DNA of 64,000 bases from Hofstenia miamia (taxonomy: Eukaryota > Xenacoelomorpha > Acoela), in the NCBI GenBank assembly GCA_004352715.1, contig SCFE01000004.1, forward strand, positions 2,294,518 through 2,358,517. Direction: 5' to 3'. Positions within the stretch are counted from its first letter, which is position 1, and every line of letters starts with the position of its first letter. The notes under the pieces were generated by a model. It ran no database searches and was not told the DNA's origin. It was given only the letters and a program-made list of their open reading frames with translations. Below are positions 20,650-33,108 of this stretch, piece after piece. A program made the translations under genes and the position numbers.

Positions 20650-23352
20650 TTGTATAATATGTCATTTCCTTCTATATATTGCAACAATGTTAATGGTATT
20701 AAAACGAAGTTCTTGGAGCTGAAAGGCGTCATTGTTGAAAGTGATAAGTATGCCAGCATTACCCTGCAGGAAACAAAACTAGGAGAGTCTGACGCCACAA
20801 TATCGTATGAAATTGATGCTTACCACATCTTTAGATATGGTCGTGATTTGTCTGTATTTGAAGAATCTGGTGGCGGAGGGCTTATCACATATGTTAGTAA
20901 ATTGTGGTGCCGCATCAAGCCAAATATTGTATCTGCGATGTCTGTTCCTGATCTTGAAATTCTAGTTATCAATTGTCGACCTACATTCTTGCCTTCTGAT
21001 TACACATCAATTATTATTGCCAATGTTTATTGCAGACCTCAACGTAATAAGCGTACTTGCAAAGGATTGATAAGGAAAATGTTAGCTGAAGTCATTAAAC
21101 AATATCCGAGGGCGTATTTGATTATTACTGGTGATGCTAATCAAAGCAAAATAACTTTTTGTGAGTCTATAGGACTACATAATTGTGTTACGGAAGCTAC
21201 ATACATGCCGAATAGATCACAATTGGATATTGCATATGTATCTAACGGATCGTTTTATAAATGTGAATTAACAGCACCATTGGGAAGAGCAAATATCCAA
21301 TATCATCTGAGTATTGTCCTACATCCGCTTCTAAATTGTTATAATAAGCCGCGACATGCTGTAAGTAAAAGTACTCAGATATGCATCAACCAAGACTAAC
21401 TTCAATGTGAACTTGAAACTACTGACTGGACTGTTTTCTGTAATGATGTCAACAATGTGAATGGCGTAGTTGAATCGGTCGAAGGATACATTGCATTTTT
21501 GCTTGAACAATATAAACGACCTTGTAACGGCAACCGTAAAAATTTTCTTTGTCGCATAACTAATAATAATGAACTTAGAAATCTCGTTAGGCTTAAGCAG
21601 CAAGCTATAACAGGGAGTAATGCTCATGAGCGAAATAAAATCCAACGGAGAATAAACAGCATGGTTTACAAACATAGCAGGAAGTTATTCGATCAATGAC
21701 AAAACAAGATATCTACGCCGAGTTGAGAAAGAATGAAAAATAAAACCAACAAAGTCGAATTAAATGAATTTAATAAAGACGATGCCGACGCTCTTAATAT
21801 ATTTTTGACACGGTTTAATGAACATCAATCGAAAGATGAACAATACATTCCACTGAGTGTTAGCGATGATGTTGTTGTTCCGATTATTTCTGTTGAAACT
21901 ATTGAAGGCATCTTCAAAGCCATTGACTGTTCTAAATCTCCTGGCCCTGGGGATATTCCACCATGGATATATAAAAAGTTTGCCAAAGAGATGGCTCTAC
22001 CATATAGCTGGATGTTCCAACGTAGCCTACAGGAGATACAGTATCCGGAAAAATATAAGCATGCATGGGTTACTCCAGTTCCTAAAGATAACACAGCAAG
22101 TATGAATAACATGAAGAAATTTAGACCAATTACAGTAACCTCGATTGCAGCTAGGTCGCTTGATAGAATAGGGCTTCAGCAATATATCAATAGTCTTTCT
22201 GATTTAGAAGATGTAAATCAATTTGCATATAAGACTGGAAGGTCAACTACTGATGCCTTGATTTGTACAATACATTTTATTGCCAGTTTAATAGATAAAC
22301 GATTAGTTGCTGTGAAGGGATTGTTCATTGACTATAGTTCAGCATTTAACACTGTGCTGCAAAATAAACTTTTAAACCAGATTAGACCACATTCACCTTG
22401 GCTTTCAGCATGGTTGTATAGCTACATGGATGGATGGAAGCAAGCAGTTAGGGTCTCAGACAAAGTAATTTCAAAAGAAATTGAAATCAAGGTGGGTATA
22501 CCTCAAGGTGGTCCAATGAGTGGACCGTTATTTACAGAGAGCACGAACGAAATAAACATTGAATCGATTAATGTTTCACCAGATCTTGGAAACATTGGAA
22601 AATATTCGGACGACACAAGACTTCTTCACGCTATTAGAGCTGACCAAATGGAAAATGATTTTCAATCATATCATACTGCAGTAGCTACGCTTATACGTTT
22701 GTCGGAAGATAAAAACTTGATTATTAACCTTACTAAATCACTGGAAATTACCTTCTTTAATAAACACAGCACTAACGACTTTTACAATGATGTTGCTAAA
22801 CAACATATTGTCGCCGCTGGAGAAGTTGTTCCACAGAAATCATTTGTTACATACCTTGGTTTGATTATTGAGTCAACGTTAACCTGGGAAAAACATGTTA
22901 ACTCGATTGTTGCCAGAGTTAATTATATTACTAAGTCCCTTACCTTCTTGATTACATTTATGGACCACAATATGAAAGAATTCATCTTTAAAACGTACAT
23001 TGCTCCAATTATTTTATATGCCTGCGAAGTATGGGTTCCTGGACTGGAAAAAAGACTTTGTTCAAAACTTAGAAAATGCATCAAGTTTTTCTCTATTGTT
23101 GCACATGTTGACAAGATTTACTTAATAAATATGATGAATCAGTTATTCTATACAAGATTCATGAAAACAGTTTTAAAAATTCAAAGTGACGTGAAGCATC
23201 CAATGTATCATAAGTTCCAAGAAATACGCCCAGCGCGAACTTCCCGGCACGTGGTATCCCTTCCTTCAGCCCGCACTGAGTTATATAAAAGGACATTTTA
23301 CCATGCAGCCTGTAAATATCTGTATGATGGCTCTTATCCATGTTTTCTATGA
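20650..23352 (+). pseudogene. LINE ORF2: endonuclease and reverse transcriptase, broken by three in-frame stops
   Basis: One continuous frame from 20650 to 23352 is interrupted only by TAA at 21397, TGA at 21697 and TGA at 21724, with no frameshift. The first part is an apurinic-type endonuclease: 'CNNVNGIKTKF', 'ITLQETKL', 'ITGDANQSKI', 'RSQLDIAYV'. The last motif, usually S-D-H, reads Q-Y-H here, so one catalytic Asp is replaced. The RT part has 'KSPGPGDIPPWIYK', 'FRPITVTSIAARSLDRI', the first Asp in 'GLFIDYSSAFNTV', 'GIPQGGPMSGPLF', and the catalytic box as 'YSDDT'. After it come 'YLGLIIESTLTWEKHV' and 'YIAPIILYACEVW'. The RT section alone is open for 539 codons. The element belongs to the CR1/Jockey-like group. 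Confidence 0.85.
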
Positions 23353-23440
23353 CAAACATTATTTGTGTCTAGTATTCCTATTTATTGTATACGTACAGTA
23401 CAGGAATAAAAGCGTTACAAATAAATAAATAAAATAAATA

Positions 23441-24829
23441 TGTATAACATATACGTACATATATGCTGTGCATATTTAAAATTGATCAAAGAAATGTATA
23501 AAAATTGATATTCTAAATTTCTATAACTTGTAACTAAGCTGTAACATATAAATGAGGAATGTAGAAACTATTTAAAACTAAACGCAATGGTTCCTTAAAA
23601 TATAATGTGCTTTGACCTTTTCATAACTCTACTTGAAGTCCATTAATATTTATGTACAGATCTGACGGTCTACAGTATGTAGGATAAGGGTTTTTCTAGA
23701 TAGTGAAGATCGATAGAATTAGTAATAGTTACAAATTTCAGTTAGCACATAATAAATATTCCTAAAACGTAACCAATGAGTAAAAATTAACCTTAAACTA
23801 CTTATGTCTTTTATAATGGACTAATATTACAAGAGATTTTGTCACTAATTTTGGTATCCCTCTAATGGCGAATGTTAAGAAATCATTCATTCGCAAACAT
23901 ATTATTGAATTTATGAAATTCGAAAATTATGCAATTGATACATATATCCAAAATACTATAAGAAAACACTTGTTGGTTAACCCTAAACAGCCTAGCATTC
24001 GTTTTAAAGGACAAAGTGTTTTTCCACATTTATAAAGAATTTTCTCAGAGTGGCTATTAACAAATTTGAAAATCTTTGGGCATATTTAGATACATTGGGA
24101 AACACACTTTAATACCAATGTTGAAAATTTCTCATTAAAGCGTGTTGCTGTTATTGAAAAGATTAAGACATTTTCTTTTAGAAAATTTCTAATTTTTGAA
24201 AAAGTTTTAAATTCGCTCTATAACTAATGTTCATGTATTTATAAGGCTTTGCAGTTTATGGAAGCGACAAACAACATTGACTGTTTCTTGATATGTGCAA
24301 AGATATTCCAAACCTATTGAAACGTCTCGTGCGCAAAGTCAGAGATCGCGGGGACAAAGCCTGGTCGCGAATTTAGAACGAAAAAGAAAGAGGAGACTCT
24401 CTATCATGCGGTGTCTTCAGCATAGCTTTAATAGTTTGTGAGGTATAAGCGTTTAAAAAGTTAGGATCATGAAATTTTTTCAAAAATTTCTGGGATGCTT
24501 AGGGTCAAATTTGCCAAATGCAAACTTTCAATATTTTAATTTCAATTTCCAACACATTAAATGTCAGCCCTTAATTGTCATTATTATTTGAATAATATTT
24601 TCGCTAATATTTCAAGTTGTGCTAATAGTAAAAGTATATATATTACTAGTGTTTGGAATTTTGCAAGAACATAATGGCTATACATTATCCATTAGTTATC
24701 TAGCTGTAAATATAAACCTATCGAATATCACTATAGTAATTACTAATTTCTTTGCATTATCACAATTGCAATAATATACATATATCAAGGAAATGCTGTT
24801 TTTAAATGCACAAATAACTTTGAAAAAGT
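23441..24829. other. Stretch without a recognised gene
   Basis: A plus-strand frame around 23855-24035 reads 'FGIPLMANVKKSFIRKHII' and 'LVNPKQPSIRFKGQSVF' before stops. It looks protein-derived, but I do not recognise it. The rest is AT-rich and unassigned. Confidence 0.35.
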
Positions 24830-24876
24830 ATTATAAAAAAACTCTCTTCGCATACACTTTAAGATAACAGAAAAAA

Positions 24877-25600
24877 CTATTCATCAAAAGATTGTGATAA
24901 TTTGTCAATACGACCAGTGAACTTTGGTAACACCAAGTGCTTATTGAAGTATTCTTGTTCACTACTGGGTTCCAGCAGAAGAATCGATTCAGTAAGCTGT
25001 GGCTGTCTATTCGTCGCAGACCCAATAGGTGTACTGAGATGAGGACTTCCAGAGATGACATGCTCAGCGATCGTGGGCACAACCATAGTATTAACAGGAG
25101 CCATTGAAATCTGATGCAGTGTGTGTGTGTGTGTGTGTGGTTGGATCAGCATGGCCACCGTGGACAAATTTGACACAAGAGTAATAGATGATTGCGTAAA
25201 GGTAGGATTACAATTGACATGTGAAACAGCAAGGAGGCAGACTGGGGTGTTGCATTCACCAAGTTTCATAGAGCTTTGGCTGACAATCTTGTTGGGAAGA
25301 CAGTATCTGTGCAAATTGATTATTTAACTTTTCACTAAAGGCATCCAAGACATCATTCAACACAGTGTGAGTGATATAACTAGCAGAACTACGAGAGGAT
25401 GGTTCCTCTTCATGGGCAGGGGTAACATTTGTGGCAGGGGTAAGCTCACTAATTTGGAGTTCTAACAACATGATTGCTTCCAGCATCTTCTTCTCCATCC
25501 TCTGATATTCAACATGCTGGGTGTTTAGCTCGGCTTGCAAAGATTTGATAAGCCTCTCACTTTCCATCCACAGCGACTCCTTTAGATGCTCAATTTCCAA
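24877..25600 (-). mobile_element. LTR-retroelement gag-like fragment
   Basis: Two overlapping minus-strand frames (25256-25600 and 24877-25314) appear to be one protein split by a frameshift. The N-terminal part is a coiled coil ('LKESLWMESERLIKSLQAEL', 'EYQRMEKKMLEAIMLLEL'). Then comes a polar Thr/Ser/Pro-rich linker, and at the C-terminus 'KHLVLPKFTGRIDKLSQSF', which resembles the 'lPkF.G....w..f' start of a gag capsid-like domain. The sequence after it ends at 24877. No pol follows in this orientation. It has ordinary CpG content, unlike the tract beginning 370 bases to the right. Confidence 0.4.
25118..25139. repeat. (GT)n microsatellite
   Basis: A short GT dinucleotide run inside the gag-like fragment. 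On the minus strand it is translated as His-Thr repeats. Confidence 0.9.
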
Positions 25601-26824
25601 TGTCTGAGTGTCAAATCACAGTATTTGTTCTCTGGAAGGACAAGCAGAAATCAGTGGAGCATTACAAGTGTTGAGGAATTGACAGTGAATCACAGGAGAT
25701 GTTTCGCTAAGGGAAGTAGGTAGAGGCAAATTCACTAGTGATCCAACAGCACAAGGGTAACGTTCAAGCTACCAATGCTTGCACAGGGGATACTCTGCAA
25801 GGGAGTCCCAACAGGAGAAAAAACTACAGTATGACCAGAATTAATAATGTAAAACAAAAGCACAAAAATAAAGAAAACAAGAATCTTCAGGAAAATCCAT
25901 TACAATTTGGGGGCCCTTCTGACTAAGGCAACAACAATAGTTAACAGAACAACAGCAACACCAAATCGGTACAGGCACAGTAGTACTTGGTAATAAATCC
26001 AACATGTAACAACACAGAGACAAAAGAGAGTTTGCAGTCAGGGGAAACAACTATCCCAGCTGACAAAACACAAAGAGAACCAAGACAAACAAGTTACAAA
26101 CATTGGGTAACAGTTCAGGATCACATCAGGGTCACCATGTAGAATCAGGGGCTGGAACTATAACAGCACTTGGGAACATAATGTCACAGCAGAAGGTTAC
26201 AAGAGTGACCATTTCAGAGCAGCCCTAATTCTAACAAGTAATAAACAAATAGAAAAACATTGGTAATTCATCCATGTAACTAGTAACTGTTTAGAACAAA
26301 AACATCCAGGATGACCAATTTGTATGGCTTCAAGCTGAAGTGCTATCCAAAAGAGAGAAGCTCAAAAACTTGATTGAACAGTGCTACCCTATTTGTCTCA
26401 TAAGTTATTATCTAGCTCAATACATGATAAACCTCTCAGTTGTTTTCTTATCTCAGCTCACTAAATAATAGCATGTACTTACAATGCATTTGTGCTAACC
26501 AATGGTATATTATCATCACAGTCTAATAAATTATAACTACAGTAACTACAGTATCCATAGTTAAGTGTTGCAACAATACAGCCACCACAGCTATTGTGTC
26601 ATAATGGCATTCCTGGAACTTCCATTATTTCAGTTATTGAAATTTCAATATTAATCATACAAATTTATTTCAATTGTAATTTGGTGAAATGAAACAGTGC
26701 TATTTATATTTTAGTTTAAATGTCTGCTAATTTTGAATTGCAGTAAAATTGTAGCAGAAACTGATTTTGTACCTGTCAGCTGTTTGCCTATATTTTCTAC
26801 AGTATGATTTGTTTACTGATACCA

Positions 26825-27430
26825 GTTAACTTTTGTATATATATCTGAGTATTGTTCATACATTTCTCTTCAATTTTTTCTCAGTAAATTTGTTTTACTT
26901 ACATTTTCTTTGACTTATTATTTTATTCAAATATGCATTTCTAATTCTCCAACTGCATCCTTAAAGGGCATCCAGACAGTGGACAAATTGACTGGCATGC
27001 CCTTTAACTAGGTTAGGTGTATGGCTAGGGCTTTTGTACTGTGTGTCATTCATAATGAAAATCATTATTATTGCTTTCACCTAAATTGCATGAGATGAGA
27101 AATGCACTGAGCTTAGGTTATTTTATGTAGAACTTAGCTTCACCACTTGCACCCAAGAGTTTGGGCCTCTTGTTTCTTAATCTAATTTGGGCTCTAGTCT
27201 TATTTGACTCTTCTAAAAGGTTTTCTGTATTGAGTTGGCCAAGTGTGGCCACTCTTCCCTAACCTGATTTCCTGTTTACTTTTAAATTTTATTGGGATAG
27301 GTTATAATAGCAGGAGGAATTTAATTAATTATTTGTAGCATTGGCCTATTTATGCATCAACTCAAAACCTTCAATAAGATAGATTAGTAGGAATCCATGC
27401 TGATTTCTCACTATGACACACTATTCCAAA
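26825..27430 (+). repeat. 5' LTR-like repeat of Ty3/gypsy-type element
   Basis: Shares ordered blocks with 31940-32500 and 63290-63865. The shared landmarks are a 'TTTCTCTTCAATTT' region, 'GGCATGCCC' then 'GGTTAGGTGTATG', 'TTGCATGAG', 'GTGTGGCCACTC' and 'TTCCTGTTTACT'. It precedes pol sequence in the plus orientation. The boundaries are approximate; no clean TG...CA ends were fixed. Confidence 0.6.
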
Positions 27431-27589
27431 TAATAGCAATAAACTAATTGCAATAACACAAGAAAATATTATGGGGTTACTCAAACAGTCAACAGACTGA
27501 TGAGTGGGTGATTCTATGATCCAGGTCTGGACCTTAACCCCTAGAAGTGTATCAGGCTGGTTGGATTGTGAGAAACTTCTGGTGACACC

Positions 27590-28100
27590 TTGGTGATCTG
27601 TATTGAGTCTGATCAGCAGAGTGAAGTTGAAGGCTGCATTTTGTTTGAGAATGTTGCACCTCTCCCACTTTGGCTAACAAAGGCTACTAACAGTAGTAAC
27701 TACAAGAGCACATGCTGGCTGCTAAGAAATCCAAGAAAAATATTGGAGCTGTTTTTACTAAAATGCAAAGCATTTTAGCCACTAGGAAGCCATTAAGCTC
27801 CAGTAATAAGAATAAATGTTTGATAATAACTACCTGTGCACAGCAATGGTGCCTCACAGAAGGGCACAGCCAATGCTGGCCTTGGCCTATCTCATAGGCC
27901 AGAGACAGAGAAGTTCCTCTCTGTATGACTGTCCTATGAGATACAACCTAACTGGTGCTAGTAGTAGTCTTGCTAACAGTGTTATCACTGTGTCACCATC
28001 TGTCTCCACAATACTAGAACAGACAGGCTTTTCAACTATATACAAAGTACATATCATGGCACCTTCTGTACCCTGGTTTTATCACCTGAAATAGGTTTGA
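27590..28100 (+). mobile_element. Internal region of LTR element, unassigned frames
   Basis: Three overlapping short frames at 27590-28094, none with a domain I can name. By position between the LTR and RT they would be gag/protease remnants. Stop codons are frequent. Confidence 0.35.
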
Positions 28101-28479
28101 GAATCTGCACACTAACACACCCACCAAGTGTTAGCATTTCCCAGGAACCACCATGTGGAGGTACTCTTTGGAATGATTTAGGCATTGACTTTACAGTTCC
28201 CAGAATATTAAAACTTTTGCTACTCTAATTGTTTCTGTGGTCAGACAAAAATCAAAACTTATACTTTCTCTTGAAATTATAGAAACTGATGATGACTATA
28301 AGTCCATTCCAATAGGGAATTAGAAAACTCACCCACATCTGTCCAACAAAGAAATTGAGAAATTAAACAAAGTTTTACAAAACACCACTCAGTTTTTAAT
28401 TTTATTAACATTAGCATAGGAAGAGCTATAGGAAAGGAACATTGCATTAAGACCATCAATAACATTCTAATACCTCAAC

Positions 28480-30450
28480 CAGTTTGCTCTGTCAAAGAAA
28501 TTTTGAAATATGAATTTCTTATCTACTTAACAATGGTATTGTTGAACCATTGAAAAGTCCCTATGAATCACCCACTGTTTTCATTAAACAAAACAATAAA
28601 TACAGGTTATGCATCAACTTTTGTAATTTAAACAACAACAAAAAGACAATTACCCTCTCCCATGCATTGAAGAATTCCTCTACAGAGGATGCCAAAATTT
28701 ATTTTTTAGCACCCTAGAACTTTTGCAAAGCTTATTGGGAGGACCCATGCTCAAAGTTGATATTGAGAAAACAGCCTTGATAACTCTATAAAGTTTGTTC
28801 AATTGGCTTGACATGGCCTTCAGGCTTTGTAATGCTCTCACAACCTTTCAATGCTACTTCACCAGAGTTTTACAAAATTACAATAACCAATTTGACAAAG
28901 GCATTGCTGCCTTTATAAATGATATACTCATTGCATCAGAAATACCTGCAGAACAAAGCACTAAACTTGATAGGATCCTTAAATAAATGTAAAATTTTAC
29001 ACATATCTGTTATATTCCTTGGTCAACAAATCCAAAAAAATAAAATTAGCCTAAAAGAAGATGCATATGATGCCATTGATCAATCCACTAAGCAATAGAT
29101 AAGATATTCAAAAAATATTAGATTTCTTCAACTATTATCAGGCCTTCATACCTAAAATAGTAGACAAAACCATATGCATCCAACTGATCAAAAACATCAT
29201 TCTAATGGATATGGAAAAACCAACAAGAACTAAGCAACTTAAAAATAGAACTTAAGAAGCTGCCCAGTCTTAATACACAAGATTTTTCAAATGAATTCAT
29301 TTTAGATGGAAATGTCAGGGTCCACAAAAGTTGAAATGCTTCATTAATTAAAAATTAGGGAAATTTAGATATTCCTTGTTAGGCTGATTGCATTTTGCAT
29401 TATGAACTGACAATTCTGGCATTAGCTGGTTGAAAAAATTTCCAGACAACCAGTCTAACATCATTGCTTACTGGATTAAATATCTAACCAATTTTAATTT
29501 TAAAATACTTCACCAAAACATCATATAAACACTGTTCTCTTTACTGCTCTTCTGCAATATCATCAAGATGACACCAAAACAGCATAAGAGAAAGTACCCA
29601 TTCCATTCATCTCAAAACAAGCATACAACAGTCTACCTGAAATTCTCACAAATCATCAAAGCATCCTATACTACCAATACACCTAAAAGAAGAAATTAAT
29701 GAAAAAGAAATTATATTTCATCAACATAATGATATAAAACAACTACAAATTAAAAATAAAATAAAACATCCAACAGTAACATTAAGCTCTTCCAGAATAT
29801 TACAAATGTGATATAGCACAATAATTGTACAAGGAAGCCAATTTCAGCATTATTCAGACTGAATGTATAATAAATAAACAATTAATTTGTATAGGACTTC
29901 AATCAATTGTAACCAATGTAATACACAAATGAACCATTTGCATCTTAAGCAATATGGCACACTTTCCTACACAATGTGTCAAAAAATAACATCATATGGA
30001 CCTAATGACATAGTCCACATTGACATTGAACAATTGTCCAAAGACAATGAAAGTCATTGTTGACAATTTTACAAAATATTCCAGAATGCTTCCCACAACT
30101 GACCACTCAATTGAACTAACTGCTCTTCTGCACACTTAGATACTGAATTTCAGACTGAGGTCAATAATAATAACAGAATATGGCACCCAATTCAAACATT
30201 CTCCAACACAAGAATTACTCCACCAATTAGAAATTCTTCATGAACACACTGCACCTCATCATCAACAAAGCAATGGTGTAGTTGAATGCCTGAGTATACC
30301 CTGATCAAGTTAATAAAAATAGCCACAAATTGCATTGGCAGTAAATATTGAAGATATATTTTGACACACATCAAGTACTTTTATAACACTTTGCTGCACT
30401 CCACAATGGCAATGACACCTTTCAAAACCACTTTTGTCCACAAAGCTGCA
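28480..30450 (+). pseudogene. Ty3/gypsy-type pol relic (reverse transcriptase to integrase)
   Basis: Around 28530-28620 the plus strand reads 'NNGIVEPLKSPYESPTVFIK' then 'YRLCINFCNLN', the start of a gypsy RT. At 28795-28986 comes 'FRLCNALTTFQCYFTRVLQ' (the PFGL.NAP..FQ motif) and 'FINDILIAS', where the catalytic Y-x-D-D box has become I-N-D-I. 'VIFLGQQIQKNKI' at about 29010 is the segment after the palm. Near 30000-30400 integrase-like remnants appear ('DIVHIDIEQLSK', 'TPFKTTFVHKAATFLP'). Numerous stops and the lost catalytic Asp make it dead. CpG is absent throughout. Confidence 0.65.
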
Positions 30451-30836
30451 ACATTCTTACCATGTATAAAAATATAAAAACACCACCAATAACAATTACA
30501 TTAAAGATGCTATACATGAAACAATTAATATGTACAACAAAAAGTATGCTATATTTCATGCATGCAACTATAACATAACTCTACACTGAACAACACAAAG
30601 TGGGTGACACTGGGTATTCATTCACACCTGTTCAAACAACAGACATCAAGAAGTTAGCCAATGACTGATCAGGTCCACATACCAATGTCCTTGACCACAA
30701 CAATTATTTGCTAAGCAATAACACAACACATAACTTCCAATCATTAATGTGAACAATTAAGGAAATTAAACATACCAAAATTAACAATAAACTGGAATTT
30801 GAAATTATCACAAACAAAACCAACACATATCTTGAA

Positions 30837-31302
30837 ATGCCTGAGATCAATGAAGTCCATGAGGAACTATTTGATGATCCTATGACCTATCCTAGAGTTT
30901 CTGATCCACCACTATTCATTTTGCCACTCCACACAAACACATACAATCCTGATAATTGGGTAAATAATTTAAATTATTTGTTTAATTCAAATACTGATGA
31001 AGAAAATTCTATCACAGAACTCCAGCAGCAACAGTAAAATGCTAGATCAGCCATCCAAATGCAGACATTGAGTTAAACACTCACAATGTGCTAGGGGTCA
31101 ACCTTCACATTTGACAGACATGTTAGATAGTGGTGGAAACTGCATTTCTAGTGTGGAAGCAGCAACCCAATCACTCACAGCAAACATAAATGTTGGTACA
31201 TTGAACACCTCTTCCTCACTGTGGTATGGCATGCAAAGCAGAGGTGGTTTAAATAGTCATTCAAACCTCAACAATTTCCTACCTATGGTAAAGCTCAGGT
31301 AG
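30837..31302 (+). mobile_element. Downstream internal region of LTR element
   Basis: Short acidic/Asn-rich frames at 30837-31037 and 31111-31302 between the integrase remnants and the 3' LTR-like repeat. No domain recognised. They could be the pol C-terminus or an additional ORF. Confidence 0.3.
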
Positions 31303-31939
31303 TCAATTCACAGAAGGGTCTGATAACAGCACTGTATACTGAATCTTCAAAATGAAAATTACAAACCAGTATACCTGAAGAGACAGTGTTGCAGCCACTT
31401 ATTTTACCATAATCTAAAAAAAATGCTGCTCTCCCTACACACCATCATATGCATCTAGTCAGAGATCTACATCTGCTCAACCATCTCTAGAACATTATGA
31501 ACAAAGAAGATCTCATGTATTTACAGTTGGTAACAAAACACTCCATCTTATTTCATTGCCACTCACTCTCCTCCCCACATTATAGTATAAAATCTATCAC
31601 CAGAATTAATGAAAGTAATAAACAAACAGTTAGATACTGCCCATCACAAGGTTAGCTGTTCAACAATGCTGTTCTTAATGAATGCCAAAAAATGATAAGA
31701 CAACAATATGTTAATGATCACTCTTGTACAACAAGCACAAGCCCTATTGGAACTAGAAACTGTGGAATTAGTGGACTAAAAAAATTGCCCAGTTAAGGGG
31801 GTAGGCATGTGGCATAATGGCATTACAAGGTTATTAATTCAAGGTCTTTATGAATTCTACAATAGTTATTTCAGAATTAAGTATTTATAATTTCTACATC
31901 TCCTCAATCTCATATTTGCAATGCCATGATATTATATTT

Positions 31940-32500
31940 TGTTAACACCTGTTTTGTTCATATATATATACAATCAAATTATTTATTAAATTCAGGAAAA
32001 ATAGATTGTGCTTACATTTTATTTTGACTTAAGCATTCCTAATATAATATTTTGCTAAACTGTTTTGACTTTGTTGAAGGGTGCCTAACTTAGGTACAAC
32101 TTTGCTAGCAACATCCTTTGACTTATAGGTTAGGTGTATGTTTAAGGAATTTGCTGTTACTTGATCCATTCACAGATTAAATTTTAATTATTACAACCAA
32201 ATAATTTGCATGAGTTAAGGAATGTATTAAGCTTAGGCTATGCTTATCACATAGGTTTTAAACCCTGCACTTGAGAGCATTTAGGGCTTCTCTCTCTTAA
32301 TTCAGGCCTAGACTTGAATGTGGCCACACTCATCTTCACAATTTCCTGTTTACTCTTACTCTTGTTAGGAATGGGTAATTCAATAAGGAGGAGTTAATTA
32401 TCAACTGTGAGATCACCAAATCTGAGCTCAACTTGAGTCCCTCTTTTGATAGGGAGTTAGGACCTCTGCAGATTTTATGCTGATCCCACATTAACAACAA
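31940..32500 (+). repeat. 3' LTR-like repeat
   Basis: Diverged copy of 26825-27430. Shared landmarks in the same order include 'GGTTAGGTGTATG', 'TTTGCATGAG', 'AATGTATTAAGCTTAGG', 'GTGGCCACACTC' and 'TTTCCTGTTTACTCTT'. It lies about 1.5 kb after the integrase remnants, as a 3' LTR should. Divergence from the 5' copy is large, which implies great age. Confidence 0.55.
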
Positions 32501-32775
32501 ATCAAGCATAAATGTATTAAATGTTAAATATGCTCAAGTATTAATATCACAGTTATTACAAGGAGTAAATACATCATTGCTGTATTTAAGCATATACATT
32601 GAAACCTTGAACAGCAATTAATGACATTAAGCCAATAGCTAATAGGTAATAGCCAACAAAATCTGAATTTTCTATGAAATCCTAGAATAAATTGATACTA
32701 GAAACACTTTTTTCATGATATCTAGACCAAACTATAAAAAATAAGTGTAATTCCAAGAAAAATAAAATGTTGTGA

Positions 32776-33108
32776 ATGTCCCTCATTAGTATTTATAAAA
32801 CGTCCTATGCATTTTTAGGAAGTCATTATTTCATTGAAGATATCATTTTGGCATTTGGAAAATCTCCTATAGTATGCTTTTTTCTTTTTAAATGTTTTCT
32901 TAATGGGCAATTCAAGTATGTTTTATTTATATTGTTTGAGTTTTGGTCAAACCAAAGCTTTAATGATGGCAATTTAACAGTTGAGCATAAAGTCATTCTA
33001 CAATCATTTAATTATAATACCTCTGTATCTCTGCAGTTGTTGAGTAAAAATTATAAGTTTAAATTTAGCACAATATCTTACAGTAGTGAAGGAAGCACAA
33101 GCAAGTAA
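32776..33108 (+). other. Unrecognised open frame of 110 residues
   Basis: Aromatic- and Ser-rich frame ('SHYFIEDIILAFGKSPIVCF', 'FEFWSNQSFNDGNL'). It starts near the right edge of the CpG-free tract and contains the single CpG at 32801. No family recognised. It may be a chance frame in CpG-depleted DNA. Confidence 0.2.

Larger units (their letters stand above)
19560..23440 (+). mobile_element. Nearly full-length two-ORF LINE
   Basis: ORF1, a 36-base spacer, ORF2, a short 3' UTR with AATAAA at about 23404 and an AAAT-repeat tail (about 23417-23440). The 5' boundary is approximate. It is the best-preserved mobile element in the window. Confidence 0.75.
25969..32800. other. CpG-free tract
   Basis: Read base by base, these 6832 bases contain no CG dinucleotide. 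The last CG on the left is at 25967 and the first on the right is at 32801. After 32801 the next CG is at 33540. CG is common immediately outside. TG and CA are abundant inside. The tract covers an LTR retroelement plus about 0.8 kb on its left and 0.3-1 kb on its right. Confidence 0.9.

Noticed and set aside
25969-32800. CpG-free tract as foreign contamination
   Set aside because: The LTR family has a CpG-containing copy at 63.3 kb on the same contig, so the sequence belongs to this genome. A chimeric join cannot be excluded completely.
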